From NCBI RefSeq assembly GCF_023700005.1, contig NZ_JAMLJK010000006.1, positions 24,001-88,000 of the forward strand: 64,000 nucleotides of DNA, written 5' to 3'. The position numbers and the translations under genes were made by a program. This document shows positions 54,007 through 64,000 of this stretch, piece after piece; position 1 is the first letter of the stretch; each line of letters begins with the position of its first letter. Source of the stretch: Larsenimonas rhizosphaerae (GTDB taxonomy: Bacteria; Pseudomonadota; Gammaproteobacteria; Pseudomonadales; Halomonadaceae). The notes below the pieces were generated by a model that made no database searches, was not told the origin of the DNA, and worked only from the letters and a program-made list of their open reading frames with translations.

Positions 54007-54981
54007 TCATGAGGTGCGTTCTACCGCCTGGTGGGCCAGCAGGGCAAGGCTGTCCCGGTAGGGCGAGGGTGACAGGTGCTCGAGTTCTTCCAGGGCCAGG
54101 GCAACACATTTGTTGGCCTGCTCGCGGGTATAGTCCAGTGCGCCGCAGCGTTGAACAATCCCGACCACTTCATCCAGATGGGTCAGGCCACCTTCCCGGA
54201 TGGCATCACGTACCAGCTGGGCATCCGCTTCGGGAGCTACCCTCATGGCATGGATCAGCGGCAGGGTGGGCTTGCCTTCGGCCAGATCATCCCCGACGTT
54301 CTTGCCCATGGCGTCAGCGCTGCCTTCGTAATCCAGCAGGTCATCGATCAGCTGGAAAGCCATGCCAAGGTGACGACCGTATAGTTTCAGGGCTTCTGCC
54401 TGTCGGGCGGTGGCCCCCGCCAGCACGGCACCGGTGTGGGAGGCCGCTTCAAACAGCATGGCGGTCTTGCCCTGAATGGTGTCGTAGTAGGCCTGCTCGT
54501 CGATATCGGCGTTACCGATATTGGTCAGCTGCAGGACTTCGCCTTCAGCAATGGTCGACGTGGCAGCAGAAAGAATTGCCATGATCTCCATTGATCCCAC
54601 GTCCACCATCATCTGGAAGGAGCGGGAATAGAGAAAGTCACCCACCAGCACCGACGGTGCATTACCCCAGGTATCGTTGGCAGTGGCCTTGCCTCGGCGG
54701 AGACTTGACTCATCGACCACGTCATCATGCAGAAGAGTGGAGGTGTGCATGAATTCAATCAGGGCGGCGAGCAGAATGTGGCGGTCACCGTCGTAATTCA
54801 GGGCGCGGGCGGCCAGTAATACAAGCAGCGGCCGCAGGCGCTTTCCACCGCTTTCAACAATGTAGTGCCCGATGGTTTGAACAAGAGGAACGCGGGAGGC
54901 GAGCTGTTGCTGGATGCTGCGATCTACGGCGGCGAAGTCCTCGGCCACCGGGGCATGGGTCGGCAAAGCGTTTGGCTGCAT
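54007..54981 (-). CDS. ispB: Octaprenyl (polyprenyl) diphosphate synthase
   Basis: A 324-residue trans-prenyltransferase that makes the ubiquinone side chain. The two aspartate-rich motifs are 'LLHDDVVDESSLRRG' (FARM) and 'FQLIDDLLDYEG' (SARM), and 'GGKRLRP' binds isopentenyl diphosphate. ATG 54981 aligns with the E. coli start; earlier in-frame ATGs (54996, 55062) lack a good ribosome-binding site. It is divergent from rplU, as in most gammaproteobacteria. Confidence 0.95.
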   Translation of the reverse strand: MQPNALPTHAPVAEDFAAVDRSIQQQLASRVPLVQTIGHYIVESGGKRLRPLLVLLAARALNYDGDRHILLAALIEFMHTSTLLHDDVVDESSLRRGKATANDTWGNAPSVLVGDFLYSRSFQMMVDVGSMEIMAILSAATSTIAEGEVLQLTNIGNADIDEQAYYDTIQGKTAMLFEAASHTGAVLAGATARQAEALKLYGRHLGMAFQLIDDLLDYEGSADAMGKNVGDDLAEGKPTLPLIHAMRVAPEADAQLVRDAIREGGLTHLDEVVGIVQRCGALDYTREQANKCVALALEELEHLSPSPYRDSLALLAHQAVERTS

Positions 54982-55100
54982 GACTCGGCTTGTCATCAAG
55001 GGTGGGGCCGCTAACGGGCCATAGGTTGCCGGTATGCTAGGCATGGACCCCCCCGGCGTCAAGGCAAAGGCCTCTCCGGGCAGATAACTCAGCTTTTCTG

Positions 55101-55130
55101 TTGTGTCAAGGTGCTTGTCGAGTGTATAAT
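55101..55130 (+). promoter_or_regulatory. Probable promoter of rplU-rpmA
   Basis: A perfect TATAAT (55125-55130) is preceded by TTGTGT (55101-55106) at 18 bp. The discriminator is GC-rich (CCGCGCCCGA). Initiation near 55137 gives a leader of about 100 nt before rplU. Confidence 0.65.
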
Positions 55131-55238
55131 CCGCGCCCGACTCATCACTGCTCCCTGTTAGATGGCTGCCGGAAGGGGCGCCACTTGACGCAGGTCGATG
55201 AAAGAAGCGATTCCCGGATGAGTGTAAAGGAGAGTGAC

Positions 55239-55547
55239 ATGTACGCGATTATCAAAAGCGGCGGCAAGCAGTACCGTGTAAAGGAAGGCCAGCGCATCAA
55301 GCTCGAGAAGCTTGAAGTGGCAACCGGTGACAGCCTTGAGTTCGATCAGGTGCTGATGATCGGCGGCGATGACGTTCAGATCGGTGCGCCGCTGCTTGAA
55401 GGCGCCAAGGTCAGCGCTGAAGTGGTTTCCCACGGTCGTGGTGACAAGGTCACCATCATCAAGTTCCGTCGCCGGAAGCACCACATGAAGCGTCAGGGCC
55501 ACCGCCAGTGGTATACTGAAGTCAAGATTACCGGCATCTCTGCGTAA
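55239..55547 (+). CDS. rplU: 50S ribosomal protein L21
   Basis: L21 of 102 residues, beginning '[19 protein letters not shown]' at ATG 55239 with AAAGGAGAG upstream. Earlier in-frame starts add unconserved sequence. The C-terminal '[20 protein letters not shown]' is diagnostic. Confidence 0.97.
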   Translation: MYAIIKSGGKQYRVKEGQRIKLEKLEVATGDSLEFDQVLMIGGDDVQIGAPLLEGAKVSAEVVSHGRGDKVTIIKFRRRKHHMKRQGHRQWYTEVKITGISA

Positions 55548-55583
55548 GCAGGGTTGTTCAACCTTTTATAGGAGGCTGTTCTC

Positions 55584-55841
55584 ATGGCACATAAGAAGGC
55601 GGCGGGTAGTACTCGCAACGGTCGCGATTCCGAGTCCAAACGTCTGGGTGTGAAACTGTTCGGTGGCCAGGCAGCAACTGCCGGCAGCATCATCGTTCGT
55701 CAGCGTGGTACACGCTTTCATGCCGGCACTGGTGTAGGTATCGGCAAGGATCATACCCTGTTTGCTCTTTCTGACGGTCACGTCAAGTTTGAGACCAAGG
55801 GACCGAAAAACCGCAAGTTCGTCAGCATTGAATCTGCCTGA
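55584..55841 (+). CDS. rpmA: 50S ribosomal protein L27
   Basis: L27 of 85 residues. The flexible N-terminus '[19 protein letters not shown]' reaches the peptidyl-transferase centre and lacks the cleavable extension seen in Firmicutes. It follows rplU by 36 nt and is closed by a terminator. Confidence 0.98.
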   Translation: MAHKKAAGSTRNGRDSESKRLGVKLFGGQAATAGSIIVRQRGTRFHAGTGVGIGKDHTLFALSDGHVKFETKGPKNRKFVSIESA

Positions 55842-55865
55842 TTTCGTTGATGACGCTTGTTGAAG

Positions 55866-55891
55866 AAGCCCCGCTCAGGCGGGGCTTTTTT
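55866..55891 (+). terminator. Intrinsic terminator after rpmA
   Basis: AGCCCCGC (55867-55874), TCAG loop and GCGGGGCT (55879-55886) are followed by TTTTT. Being only 35 nt before obgE, it may reduce rather than abolish read-through. Confidence 0.88.
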
Positions 55892-55895
55892 GTAG

Positions 55896-57128
<1,233 letters not shown>

Positions 57129-57143
57129 CGTGGAGAGCCGGTA

Positions 57144-58292
57144 ATGAGTGAGGCGGGTTCGGAACGCGATGCGCTGACACGCGTTCAGCATGTGGTGGTC
57201 AAGATCGGTAGCGCGCTTCTGACCAATAATGGTCAGGGACTGGACGAGGCATCCATTGGCCAGTGGGTGGATCAGATGGCCATGCTGCGTTACCGCGGCG
57301 TCAAGGTGACGCTGGTTTCCTCTGGAGCGGTTGCAGCGGGCATTGCTCGCCTTGGCCTTCCGGGGCGCCCAAGTTCGCTTGGTGCGCTGCAGGCGGCGGC
57401 TGCCATCGGCCAGACCCGGCTGGTGGAGTGCTATGAAGTGCACTTCGAGCGCCATGACTGCCAGACTGCCCAGATTCTGCTGACCCATGCCGACCTGTCC
57501 AATCGCCGTCGCTATCTGAATGCGCGTTCGGCGATTACGGCGCTGCACGAGTTTGATGTGGTGCCCATCATCAATGAAAACGACACGGTGGTTACCGACG
57601 AGATCCGGTTTGGTGATAACGATACGCTGGCCGCACTGGTGACTAACCTGCTCGAAGCCGATGCGCTCGTTATCCTGACCGATCAGGAGGGCGTCTTTGA
57701 TGCCGATCCTCGCATCGAGCCGCACGCGACCCTGATTACGGAAGGCGAGGCGGATGATCCGGCCATTGCCGCCGTGGCTGGTGGTAGTGGTGTGCTGGGG
57801 CGCGGAGGCATGGCAACCAAGATTCGGGCAGCCAGGCTGGCTGCCCGTTCCGGTGCCCAGACCGTGATCGCCAGTGGCCATCAGCCGGATGTGCTGACAC
57901 GTCTGTTGAAGGGAGAGGTGCTGGGCACGCTGCTTAAACCGCATTTTGCCCCGATCGCGGCGCGCAAGCGCTGGCTGGCCGGTCAACTCAAGAGCCAGGG
58001 AACACTGGTGATTGATGATGGCGCCGTCGCTGTTCTGAGCGACAAGGGGTCAAGCCTGCTGCCGGTCGGCGTAAGTGACGTTCAGGGGCAGTTTCGGCGA
58101 GGTGATCTGGTGGTTTGTGTTGACCAGGCTGGCAGGCGCATCGCAAAGGGGCTGGTCAACTATGATGCCGATGATGCCCGCCGTATCATTGGTTTGTCTT
58201 CAGCCCGGGTCGAGTCCGTACTGGGCATTGTAGAAGCCAATGAGATGATTCACCGCAATAACCTGGTGCTGCTGGATGGTGCCGGGCAGTAA
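57144..58292 (+). CDS. proB: Glutamate 5-kinase
   Basis: A 382-residue enzyme that phosphorylates glutamate, the first and feedback-controlled step of proline synthesis. The amino-acid-kinase domain (about 1-265) contains '[16 protein letters not shown]' and '[18 protein letters not shown]'. The C-terminal PUA domain (about 285-375) includes '[17 protein letters not shown]'. It follows obgE by 15 nt. Proline is a common osmolyte precursor in salt-tolerant bacteria. Confidence 0.96.
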   Translation: MSEAGSERDALTRVQHVVVKIGSALLTNNGQGLDEASIGQWVDQMAMLRYRGVKVTLVSSGAVAAGIARLGLPGRPSSLGALQAAAAIGQTRLVECYEVHFERHDCQTAQILLTHADLSNRRRYLNARSAITALHEFDVVPIINENDTVVTDEIRFGDNDTLAALVTNLLEADALVILTDQEGVFDADPRIEPHATLITEGEADDPAIAAVAGGSGVLGRGGMATKIRAARLAARSGAQTVIASGHQPDVLTRLLKGEVLGTLLKPHFAPIAARKRWLAGQLKSQGTLVIDDGAVAVLSDKGSSLLPVGVSDVQGQFRRGDLVVCVDQAGRRIAKGLVNYDADDARRIIGLSSARVESVLGIVEANEMIHRNNLVLLDGAGQ

Positions 58293-58411
58293 GGGGTGGT
58301 TTGAGGGCATGCAATGGCTGTCTGCGGGCTTTCATTGTGACGATGCGAGTGCTAAGCTTGTCCATCCTCTCAGACACAGCCCGTTGATCATTTATTGACC
58401 AATGGCAGGAA

Positions 58412-58447
58412 GTCGCCACTGCAGACGCAGTCAGGTGGCTTTTATTT
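58412..58447 (+). terminator. Probable terminator between proB and rpsT
   Basis: GCCAC (58415-58419) pairs with GTGGC (58435-58439), with an inner TGC/GCA helix and a bulge, followed by TTTTATTT. It probably ends the obgE-proB transcript. Confidence 0.55.
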
Positions 58448-58482
58448 CGAACACCGACTGTCGCGTCGAGCACCGACTGTCG
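58448..58482 (+). repeat. Tandem 16-bp repeat upstream of rpsT
   Basis: CGAACACCGACTGTCG (58448-58463) is repeated as CGAGCACCGACTGTCG (58467-58482), with one mismatch and a 19-bp period. It ends 20 nt before the rpsT start. Confidence 0.8.
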
Positions 58483-58502
58483 AGATCTCCAAGGAGTAGA
58501 CG

Positions 58503-58769
58503 GTGGCTAACACCAAGCAAGCACGTAAACGCGCACGCCAGGCTGAACAGCGCCGGCAGCACAATGCCAGCCAGCGTTCCATGGTTCGTACCCATGTGAA
58601 ACGCGTCATCAAGGCGATCCAGGCCGGCGATCACGCTCAGGCGATGACCGAATTCAATCAGGCACAGCCGGTCATCGACCGCATTGCCGACAAGGATTCG
58701 TTCTCCAAGAAGAAGGCTGCTCGTATCAAGAGCCGTCTGAACAAGCGGATCAAGGCACTGGCTGCTTAA
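58503..58769 (+). CDS. rpsT: 30S ribosomal protein S20
   Basis: S20 of 88 residues, a helical protein that binds the 16S 5' domain. The start is GTG with AAGGAG upstream; in E. coli a non-ATG start (UUG) and autoregulation by S20 go together. It begins 'MANTKQARKRARQAEQRRQ'. Monocistronic, with terminator. Confidence 0.97.
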   Translation: MANTKQARKRARQAEQRRQHNASQRSMVRTHVKRVIKAIQAGDHAQAMTEFNQAQPVIDRIADKDSFSKKKAARIKSRLNKRIKALAA

Positions 58770-58791
58770 GCCGGAGCTGCGCGCGATCAGA

Positions 58792-58816
58792 AAAACCGGC
58801 TCAGGCCGGTTTTTTT
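58792..58816 (+). terminator. Intrinsic terminator of rpsT
   Basis: ACCGGC (58795-58800), TCAG loop and GCCGGT (58805-58810), followed by a run of T. Confidence 0.88.
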
Positions 58817-58894
58817 GTGTCCGACAGGTGCGTTCAGGGAAACCTTCAAGGCCGTTCTTATCAAAGCAAGGGTGTTTGGGCAGAGGCGAGCAGG

Positions 58895-60442
58895 ATGAGC
58901 AAATCGGCAGGGTTGCTGAGATCGGGCATGGTTGTCGGCAGTATGACCATGTTATCGCGGGTGCTGGGTCTGGTAAGGGATGTCACCATTGCGGCGCTGT
59001 TCGGGGCCGGAGGGGGTGCTGATGCCTTTTTCATTGCGTTTCGAATTCCCAATTTCCTGCGACGGCTGTTTGCCGAGGGAGCCTTCAATCAGGCGTTTGT
59101 GCCGGTGCTTTCCGAGTACGCTACCACGCGTAGCCGAGAGGAAACGCGGTCGTTGTTGAACGCTACTGCCGGTAGCCTTGGGCTTGTGCTGCTGGCCATT
59201 ACCGTGGTTGCCATTGTGGCAGCGCCCTGGCTGGTCTGGGTGTTTGCACCGGGCTTCAAGGACGACGGTCATGGCAAGCTGGCGATGACTGCAGATATGC
59301 TGCGGCTGACCTTTCCCTATCTGATGTTGATTTCACTGACGGCCTTTTCCGGCAGCATACTCAACAGCTGGAATCGGTTTGCCGTGCCTGCCTTTACGCC
59401 GGTATTGCTGAACATCAGCATGATCGGAGCTGCGTTCCTGCTGTCTCCGCATCTGTCAGTGCCCATCATGGCGCTGGCCTGGGGCGTATTGATTGCAGGC
59501 ATCGCGCAGTTGATGTTCCAGGTTCCTTTTCTACTGCGGCTCGGGCTGCTGCCCGTGCCCAAACCCGATTTTCGCCATCCCGGGGTGCGTCGTGTGCTGC
59601 GCCTGATGGGGCCGGCGTTGTTCGGGGTGTCGGTCTCGCAGATCAATCTGCTGCTCGATACCGTTCTGGCGTCACTGCTGGCGGCGGGTAGCGTGTCCTG
59701 GCTTTATTATTCGGACCGCCTGGTTGAGCTGCCTCTGGGGGTCTTTGGCATTGCCATTGCCACGGTAATTCTTCCGGCCCTGTCGCGTCAGCATGCCTCC
59801 CGGGACCCCGAGCATTTTTCAAAAATGCTGGACTGGGGCCTGCGCGCAGTCTTGCTGATCGGTCTGCCGGCAACGCTTGCCCTTCTGCTGCTGGCTGAGC
59901 CGTTGCTGATTGCCTTGTTTCATTATGGGGCGATGACGGACCACGATGTGGTGATGGCTGCACGCAGTCTGCGTGCCTATTCACTGGGGCTGCTGGCCTT
60001 CATGTTGATCAAGGTGCTGGCGCCAGGCTTTTATGCGCGCCAGGACACCAAGACGCCGGTGAAAATCGGGGTGGTCGCGATGATTGCCAACATGGTGTTC
60101 AATCTGGCGCTCATCATGCCGCTGGCCCATGCCGGATTGGCACTGGCCACGGCCATGTCCGCCTATCTGAACGCCTTTTTACTTGGGCGGGGCCTTACTC
60201 GACGCGGCGTGCTGAATTTTCAGCCAGGCTGGGGGCGGTTCGCTTTGCAGCTGGCCGCCGGGTGTGCGGTCATGACAGCCGTACTGCTGTGGGCCACGCC
60301 TGACTGGGCGCAGTGGCTTGACTGGTCTGCGCCGATTCGAGTGGTGGCAATTGTCGCCCTGGTGGTGCTGGGGTGCGGAGTGTACCTGGCACTTCTGGCC
60401 CTTATGGGAGTTCGAGTGCACCATTTCCGGCTCAATGGGTAG
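58895..60442 (+). CDS. murJ: Lipid II flippase MurJ
   Basis: A 515-residue inner-membrane flippase of the MOP superfamily that moves lipid II for peptidoglycan synthesis, with about 14 membrane segments. It begins 'MSKSAGLLRSGMVVGSMT', then 'LSRVLGLVRDVTIAALFGAG' and 'DAFFIAFRIPNFLRRLFAEG', which hold the conserved Arg residues of the central cavity. The ATG at 58895 is preferred to an in-frame one at 58817, which overlaps the rpsT terminator. Confidence 0.96.
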   Translation: MSKSAGLLRSGMVVGSMTMLSRVLGLVRDVTIAALFGAGGGADAFFIAFRIPNFLRRLFAEGAFNQAFVPVLSEYATTRSREETRSLLNATAGSLGLVLLAITVVAIVAAPWLVWVFAPGFKDDGHGKLAMTADMLRLTFPYLMLISLTAFSGSILNSWNRFAVPAFTPVLLNISMIGAAFLLSPHLSVPIMALAWGVLIAGIAQLMFQVPFLLRLGLLPVPKPDFRHPGVRRVLRLMGPALFGVSVSQINLLLDTVLASLLAAGSVSWLYYSDRLVELPLGVFGIAIATVILPALSRQHASRDPEHFSKMLDWGLRAVLLIGLPATLALLLLAEPLLIALFHYGAMTDHDVVMAARSLRAYSLGLLAFMLIKVLAPGFYARQDTKTPVKIGVVAMIANMVFNLALIMPLAHAGLALATAMSAYLNAFLLGRGLTRRGVLNFQPGWGRFALQLAAGCAVMTAVLLWATPDWAQWLDWSAPIRVVAIVALVVLGCGVYLALLALMGVRVHHFRLNG

Positions 60443-60511
60443 GGGCAGGGCTGATAGGCCTGCTTCCCTTCGTTATAATCAACTGCCACGCCCAATGGAA
60501 TTGCAACGCGC

Positions 60512-61573
60512 ATGGAACTGATCAGAGGTTTGCACACGCTGGCGCCACACCACCGAGGTTGTGTGGCTACAATCGGCAACTTCGATGGTGTTCATCTCGG
60601 GCATCAGGCGATCCTTGAGCAACTGCGACAGGAGGCTCGGCGTCTCGACCTGCCGGTAACGGTCGTGATCTTCGAGCCACAGCCGCGGGAGTTCTTTGCC
60701 GGTGACCAGGCGCCTCCGCGTCTGATGCGGATGAAGGAAAAGGTTCGTCTGCTGCACCATTACGGCGCTGATCGGGTATTGTGTCTGCCATTCAATCGCC
60801 GTCTTCGCGAACTGTCTGCCCATGACTTCATTCGCCGAGTGCTGGTGGACGGTCTCGGTGTTCGTCACCTGGTGGTAGGGGATGATTTCCGCTTCGGATG
60901 TGACCGGGCCGGTGACTTTGCGTTGTTGCAACGTGAAGGTGAGGCCTGCGGGTTTCGGGTCGAGCATACGCGAACCTTCATGATGGATAATGATCGCGTT
61001 TCCAGCACCCGAATACGAACCATGCTGGCGTCGGGTAATTTCAGGCAGGCTGCGCGCCTGCTGGGGCGGCCCTATCGGTTTCGTGGTCGGGTGATCAGGG
61101 ACCGCCAGCTCGGACGGACGATCGGTATTCCAACGGCCAATCTGCCGCTGCTGCCGGGGCCCATGGTATTGCGGGGTGTCTATGCCGTATTGACGCGGCT
61201 CGATGATGGTCAGGTAGTGAATGGGGTGGCCAATGTGGGCTGGCGCCCGACCGTGGGCGCCGAGCGCCCCGTGCTTGAAGTCCATCTCTTTGATGTTTCG
61301 CCGTCGCTTTATGGACGAATCATTACGGTAGTGCCCTGCGCCCGGCTGCGTGGCGAGGAAAAATTCGACAGCATTGATGCCATGATGCGCTGCATACAGC
61401 GTGATATCAGCATGGCTCGCACCTTTTTTGCAGCACAGGCCTCCCGGCCTTCGTTGGACGATGACGCGGCATGTGTGCCCGCGTCATCGGTTTCGATTTC
61501 GGACCCCGTGGCGTGCCTGCCACTGGCGTCGGCGCCTCTGGCGTATTCGTCCACAGATCAAGATGATGGCTGA
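60512..61573 (+). CDS. ribF: Bifunctional riboflavin kinase/FAD synthetase
   Basis: A 353-residue enzyme that makes FMN and FAD. The N-terminal nucleotidyltransferase (about 1-185) has 'GNFDGVHLGHQAIL' (the HxGH-type motif) and 'SSTRIRTMLASGN'. The C-terminal riboflavin kinase (about 185-310) has 'GRTIGIPTANLPL' (the PTAN motif). A 40-residue Ser/Ala/Asp-rich tail beyond the usual end is not conserved-looking. Order murJ-ribF-ileS is typical. Confidence 0.96.
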   Translation: MELIRGLHTLAPHHRGCVATIGNFDGVHLGHQAILEQLRQEARRLDLPVTVVIFEPQPREFFAGDQAPPRLMRMKEKVRLLHHYGADRVLCLPFNRRLRELSAHDFIRRVLVDGLGVRHLVVGDDFRFGCDRAGDFALLQREGEACGFRVEHTRTFMMDNDRVSSTRIRTMLASGNFRQAARLLGRPYRFRGRVIRDRQLGRTIGIPTANLPLLPGPMVLRGVYAVLTRLDDGQVVNGVANVGWRPTVGAERPVLEVHLFDVSPSLYGRIITVVPCARLRGEEKFDSIDAMMRCIQRDISMARTFFAAQASRPSLDDDAACVPASSVSISDPVACLPLASAPLAYSSTDQDDG

Positions 61574-61582
61574 CTTTCTGCT

Positions 61583-64000
61583 ATGACCGATTATAAAGAT
61601 ACTCTCAATCTGCCCCATACCGACTTCCCGATGCGCGGGAACCTGCCGGCGCAGGAGCCCCAGCGCATTGCGGGCTGGCAGGAGATGGGGCTGTACCAGC
61701 AGCTGCGTGAGCGTGGCCAGAACCGGCCCCGGTTCGTCCTGCATGATGGCCCTCCCTATGCCAACGGCAGCATTCACATTGGTCATGCGGTCAACAAGAT
61801 CCTCAAGGATGTGATCGTCAAGTCGAAGACCATCGATGGCTATGATGCGCCCTATGTGCCGGGCTGGGATTGCCATGGTCTGCCGATCGAGCACAAGGTG
61901 GAAACCGATATCGGTCGGGCCGGAGTCAAGGTCGGCTATCGTGAGTTTCGTCAGGCCTGCCGTGACTACGCCGCGCGTCAGGTGGAAGGGCAGAAGGAAG
62001 ACTTTATTCGGCTGGGCGTGGTGGGTGACTGGGATAATCCCTACCTCACCATGAACAAGCAGACCGAGGCAAACATCGTGCGTGCGCTGGGCCGCATTTC
62101 CGACAACGGTCACCTGATCAAGGGCTATAAGCCGGTGTACTGGAGCGTAGTCGGTCAGAGCGCGCTGGCAGAAGCTGAAATCGAGTATCAGGACAAGACC
62201 TCCACGGCGCTGGATGTTCGTTTCCGCCTCGTGGATCAGGCCGCTGCGCTGGCAGCCTTTGGCGATGTCGAGGGTGAAGGCCAGGTGTCGATCGTCATCT
62301 GGACCACCACCCCCTGGACGCTGCCGTCCAACCAGGCTGTCGCTCTGGCAGCTGCTCTTGAATATGCACTGGTCAGTCTTGATCTCGGCAAGGGCATTGA
62401 GCGTGTAGTGGTTGCCGCCGATATGGTCGAGAGTGTCATGCAGCGCTGGGGTATCGAGGATTATCAGGTGCTGGGCCACGCCAATGGGCGAGCCCTGGAA
62501 AACATGATGCTTGATCACCCGCTTTACGACCGGCAGGTGCCGGTCATCATGGGCGATCATGTCACTACGGATGCAGGTACCGGGGCGGTACATACTGCGC
62601 CCGATCACGGTATGGAAGATTTCGTGGCCGGCCGTGATTACGGTATCGGTACCCTGAATCTGGTACAGGCCGATGGTACGTATGCACAGGCCGCCGGCGA
62701 GTTCGCCGGCGTTCATGTCTACAAGGCCGATGAACCGGTCTGTGAGGCATTGACCCGTAAAGGGACACTGGTCAAGCGTGAATCGTTTGAACACAGTTAT
62801 CCGCATTGCTGGCGCACCAAGACGCCGCTGATTTTCCGGGCCACGCCGCAGTGGTTCATCTCGATGGAAAAGGAAGGACTGCTCGACAAGGCCTTTGCTG
62901 CGGTCAAGGGCGTGGACTGGACGCCGTCCTGGGGGCAGAGCCGTATGGAAGGCATGCTGTCTTCCAGCCCGGACTGGTGCGTATCACGTCAACGGACCTG
63001 GGGCGTGCCAATCACCCTGTTCATTCACAAGGATACTGGTGAACTTCATCCGAACATGTCCGCGCTGATCGAAACGGTAGCCCAGCGTATCGAGCAGGAT
63101 GGCATGGATATCTGGTTTGAACTGGATGCGGCCGAACTGATCGGTGCTGACGCAGCTCATTACGACAAGGTGACCGACACCCTGGATGTGTGGTTCGATT
63201 CCGGTGTGACGCATTACAGCGTACTGGCTCAGCGTGATGATCTGGCCTTCCCGGCCGACCTTTACCTCGAGGGGTCGGATCAGCATCGTGGCTGGTTCCA
63301 GTCTTCACTCAAGACCTCGATCGCCATCAATGACTGCGCACCTTACAAGGCTGTTCTGACACACGGATTTACCGTCGATGCTGCCGGTCGCAAGATGTCG
63401 AAATCACTGGGTAACGTCGTGGCACCGCAACAGGTCATGAACCGTCTGGGTGCCGATATCCTGCGGTTGTGGGTCGCTTCTACCGATTACTCCGGTGAAA
63501 TGACGGTGTCCGATGAAATCCTGAAGCGGACAGCCGATACCTATCGTCGTATCCGGAATACATCACGGTTCCTGCTGGCCAACCTTACGGGCTTTGATCC
63601 ATCAGTGCATCAGGTTGCCTTCGAGGACATGATTGCACTGGATCGCTGGGTAGTTGATCGTGCGGCTCAGCTTCAGGAGCGCATTCAGACGGCTTATACC
63701 GAGTACCGCTTCCTGGATGTCTGCCAGCAGGTGCATACGTTCTGCTCTCGCGAGCTGGGCGGCTTTTATCTGGATGTGATCAAGGATCGTCAGTACACCA
63801 GTCAGGCAGATTCCCTCGCGCGACGTAGCTGCCAGACAGCGCTTTATCACGTGATCGAGGCCATGGTGCGCTGGGTGGCACCCATCCTGTCGTTCACGGC
63901 CGAAGAGATCAATGAGCATATTCCGGGCGACCGGGAGACCAGTGTCTTCTTCACCACCTGGTATGACGGTCTGAGCACACTGCCGGCCGACGATGCCATG
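61583..64000 (+). CDS. ileS: Isoleucyl-tRNA synthetase (partial, N-terminal 806 codons)
   Basis: The frame is open from ATG 61583 to the end of the window. Class I motifs are 'HIGH' at 65-68 and 'KMSKS' at 604-608, with the CP1 editing domain between them. The eubacterial type (E. coli-like) is indicated by start '[19 protein letters not shown]'. The C-terminal zinc-binding region, about 130 residues, lies beyond the window. It follows ribF by 9 nt; lspA would be expected next. Confidence 0.97.
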   Translation, partial: MTDYKDTLNLPHTDFPMRGNLPAQEPQRIAGWQEMGLYQQLRERGQNRPRFVLHDGPPYANGSIHIGHAVNKILKDVIVKSKTIDGYDAPYVPGWDCHGLPIEHKVETDIGRAGVKVGYREFRQACRDYAARQVEGQKEDFIRLGVVGDWDNPYLTMNKQTEANIVRALGRISDNGHLIKGYKPVYWSVVGQSALAEAEIEYQDKTSTALDVRFRLVDQAAALAAFGDVEGEGQVSIVIWTTTPWTLPSNQAVALAAALEYALVSLDLGKGIERVVVAADMVESVMQRWGIEDYQVLGHANGRALENMMLDHPLYDRQVPVIMGDHVTTDAGTGAVHTAPDHGMEDFVAGRDYGIGTLNLVQADGTYAQAAGEFAGVHVYKADEPVCEALTRKGTLVKRESFEHSYPHCWRTKTPLIFRATPQWFISMEKEGLLDKAFAAVKGVDWTPSWGQSRMEGMLSSSPDWCVSRQRTWGVPITLFIHKDTGELHPNMSALIETVAQRIEQDGMDIWFELDAAELIGADAAHYDKVTDTLDVWFDSGVTHYSVLAQRDDLAFPADLYLEGSDQHRGWFQSSLKTSIAINDCAPYKAVLTHGFTVDAAGRKMSKSLGNVVAPQQVMNRLGADILRLWVASTDYSGEMTVSDEILKRTADTYRRIRNTSRFLLANLTGFDPSVHQVAFEDMIALDRWVVDRAAQLQERIQTAYTEYRFLDVCQQVHTFCSRELGGFYLDVIKDRQYTSQADSLARRSCQTALYHVIEAMVRWVAPILSFTAEEINEHIPGDRETSVFFTTWYDGLSTLPADDAM

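Noticed and set aside
61484-62806. 440-codon frame antisense to ileS
   Set aside because: It lies wholly inside the start of ileS and the end of ribF, with no independent support.

Overview
The window is an ordinary chromosomal stretch of a gammaproteobacterium. The protein sequences and gene orders look most like the Oceanospirillales, probably Halomonadaceae (Halomonas, Kushneria or a relative). That placement comes from recognising sequences, not from a search. Base composition looks like the high 50s in percent G+C by eye.

1-18.8 kb: the end of rpoC, then the str operon (rpsL, rpsG, fusA, tuf) and the S10, spc and alpha operons in unbroken classical order down to rplQ. All are on the + strand. 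Near-consensus sigma70 promoters precede rpsL, rpsJ and rpsM, and intrinsic terminators follow tuf and rplQ. The 139-nt gap between rpsJ and rplC is strongly structured and could be the autoregulatory site of the S10 operon.

18.8-27 kb: a stand-alone EAL phosphodiesterase, uvrA divergent from ssb with a 7-8-7 dyad in the uvrA promoter, a two-gene unit of an atypical sugar-nucleotide SDR and a PlsC-type acyltransferase, and fabA-fabB on the - strand.

27-32 kb: a probable light- or oxidative-stress cluster. It holds a CPD photolyase, a MerR/LitR-like regulator that has lost the cobalamin ligand, a small CbiX/SirB chelatase, an FAD oxidoreductase and a divergent TIGR01777-type SDR. TGTACA-like half-sites lie in both intergenic regions. 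rapA follows.

35-49.5 kb: the accessory metabolic part. A ModE-HTH/periplasmic-binding-domain regulator is divergent from fdsGBAD (soluble NAD-dependent formate dehydrogenase, no fdsC/fdhD here). Next come a three-gene cassette (NTF2-like, GNAT, nitrilase-family hydrolase) joined by 4-nt overlaps, and an N-acetylglucosamine-type PTS operon (SIS-domain deaminase, EIIA-HPr-EI, EIICB). In that operon the EIIA-HPr-EI gene is split by a frameshift, and the second EIIB domain of the permease lacks its phosphorylatable cysteine.

49.5-54 kb: a scar region. It contains a decayed unidentified gene with a 12-C tract, a GAF-PAS-GGDEF-EAL protein, fused fragments of P2-like phage genes D (late control) and Q (portal), a 72-residue membrane protein, and tRNA-Pro(CGG), the likely old integration site.

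54-64 kb: a housekeeping block with ispB divergent from rplU-rpmA-obgE-proB, then rpsT, murJ, ribF and the first 806 codons of ileS, which runs off the window.
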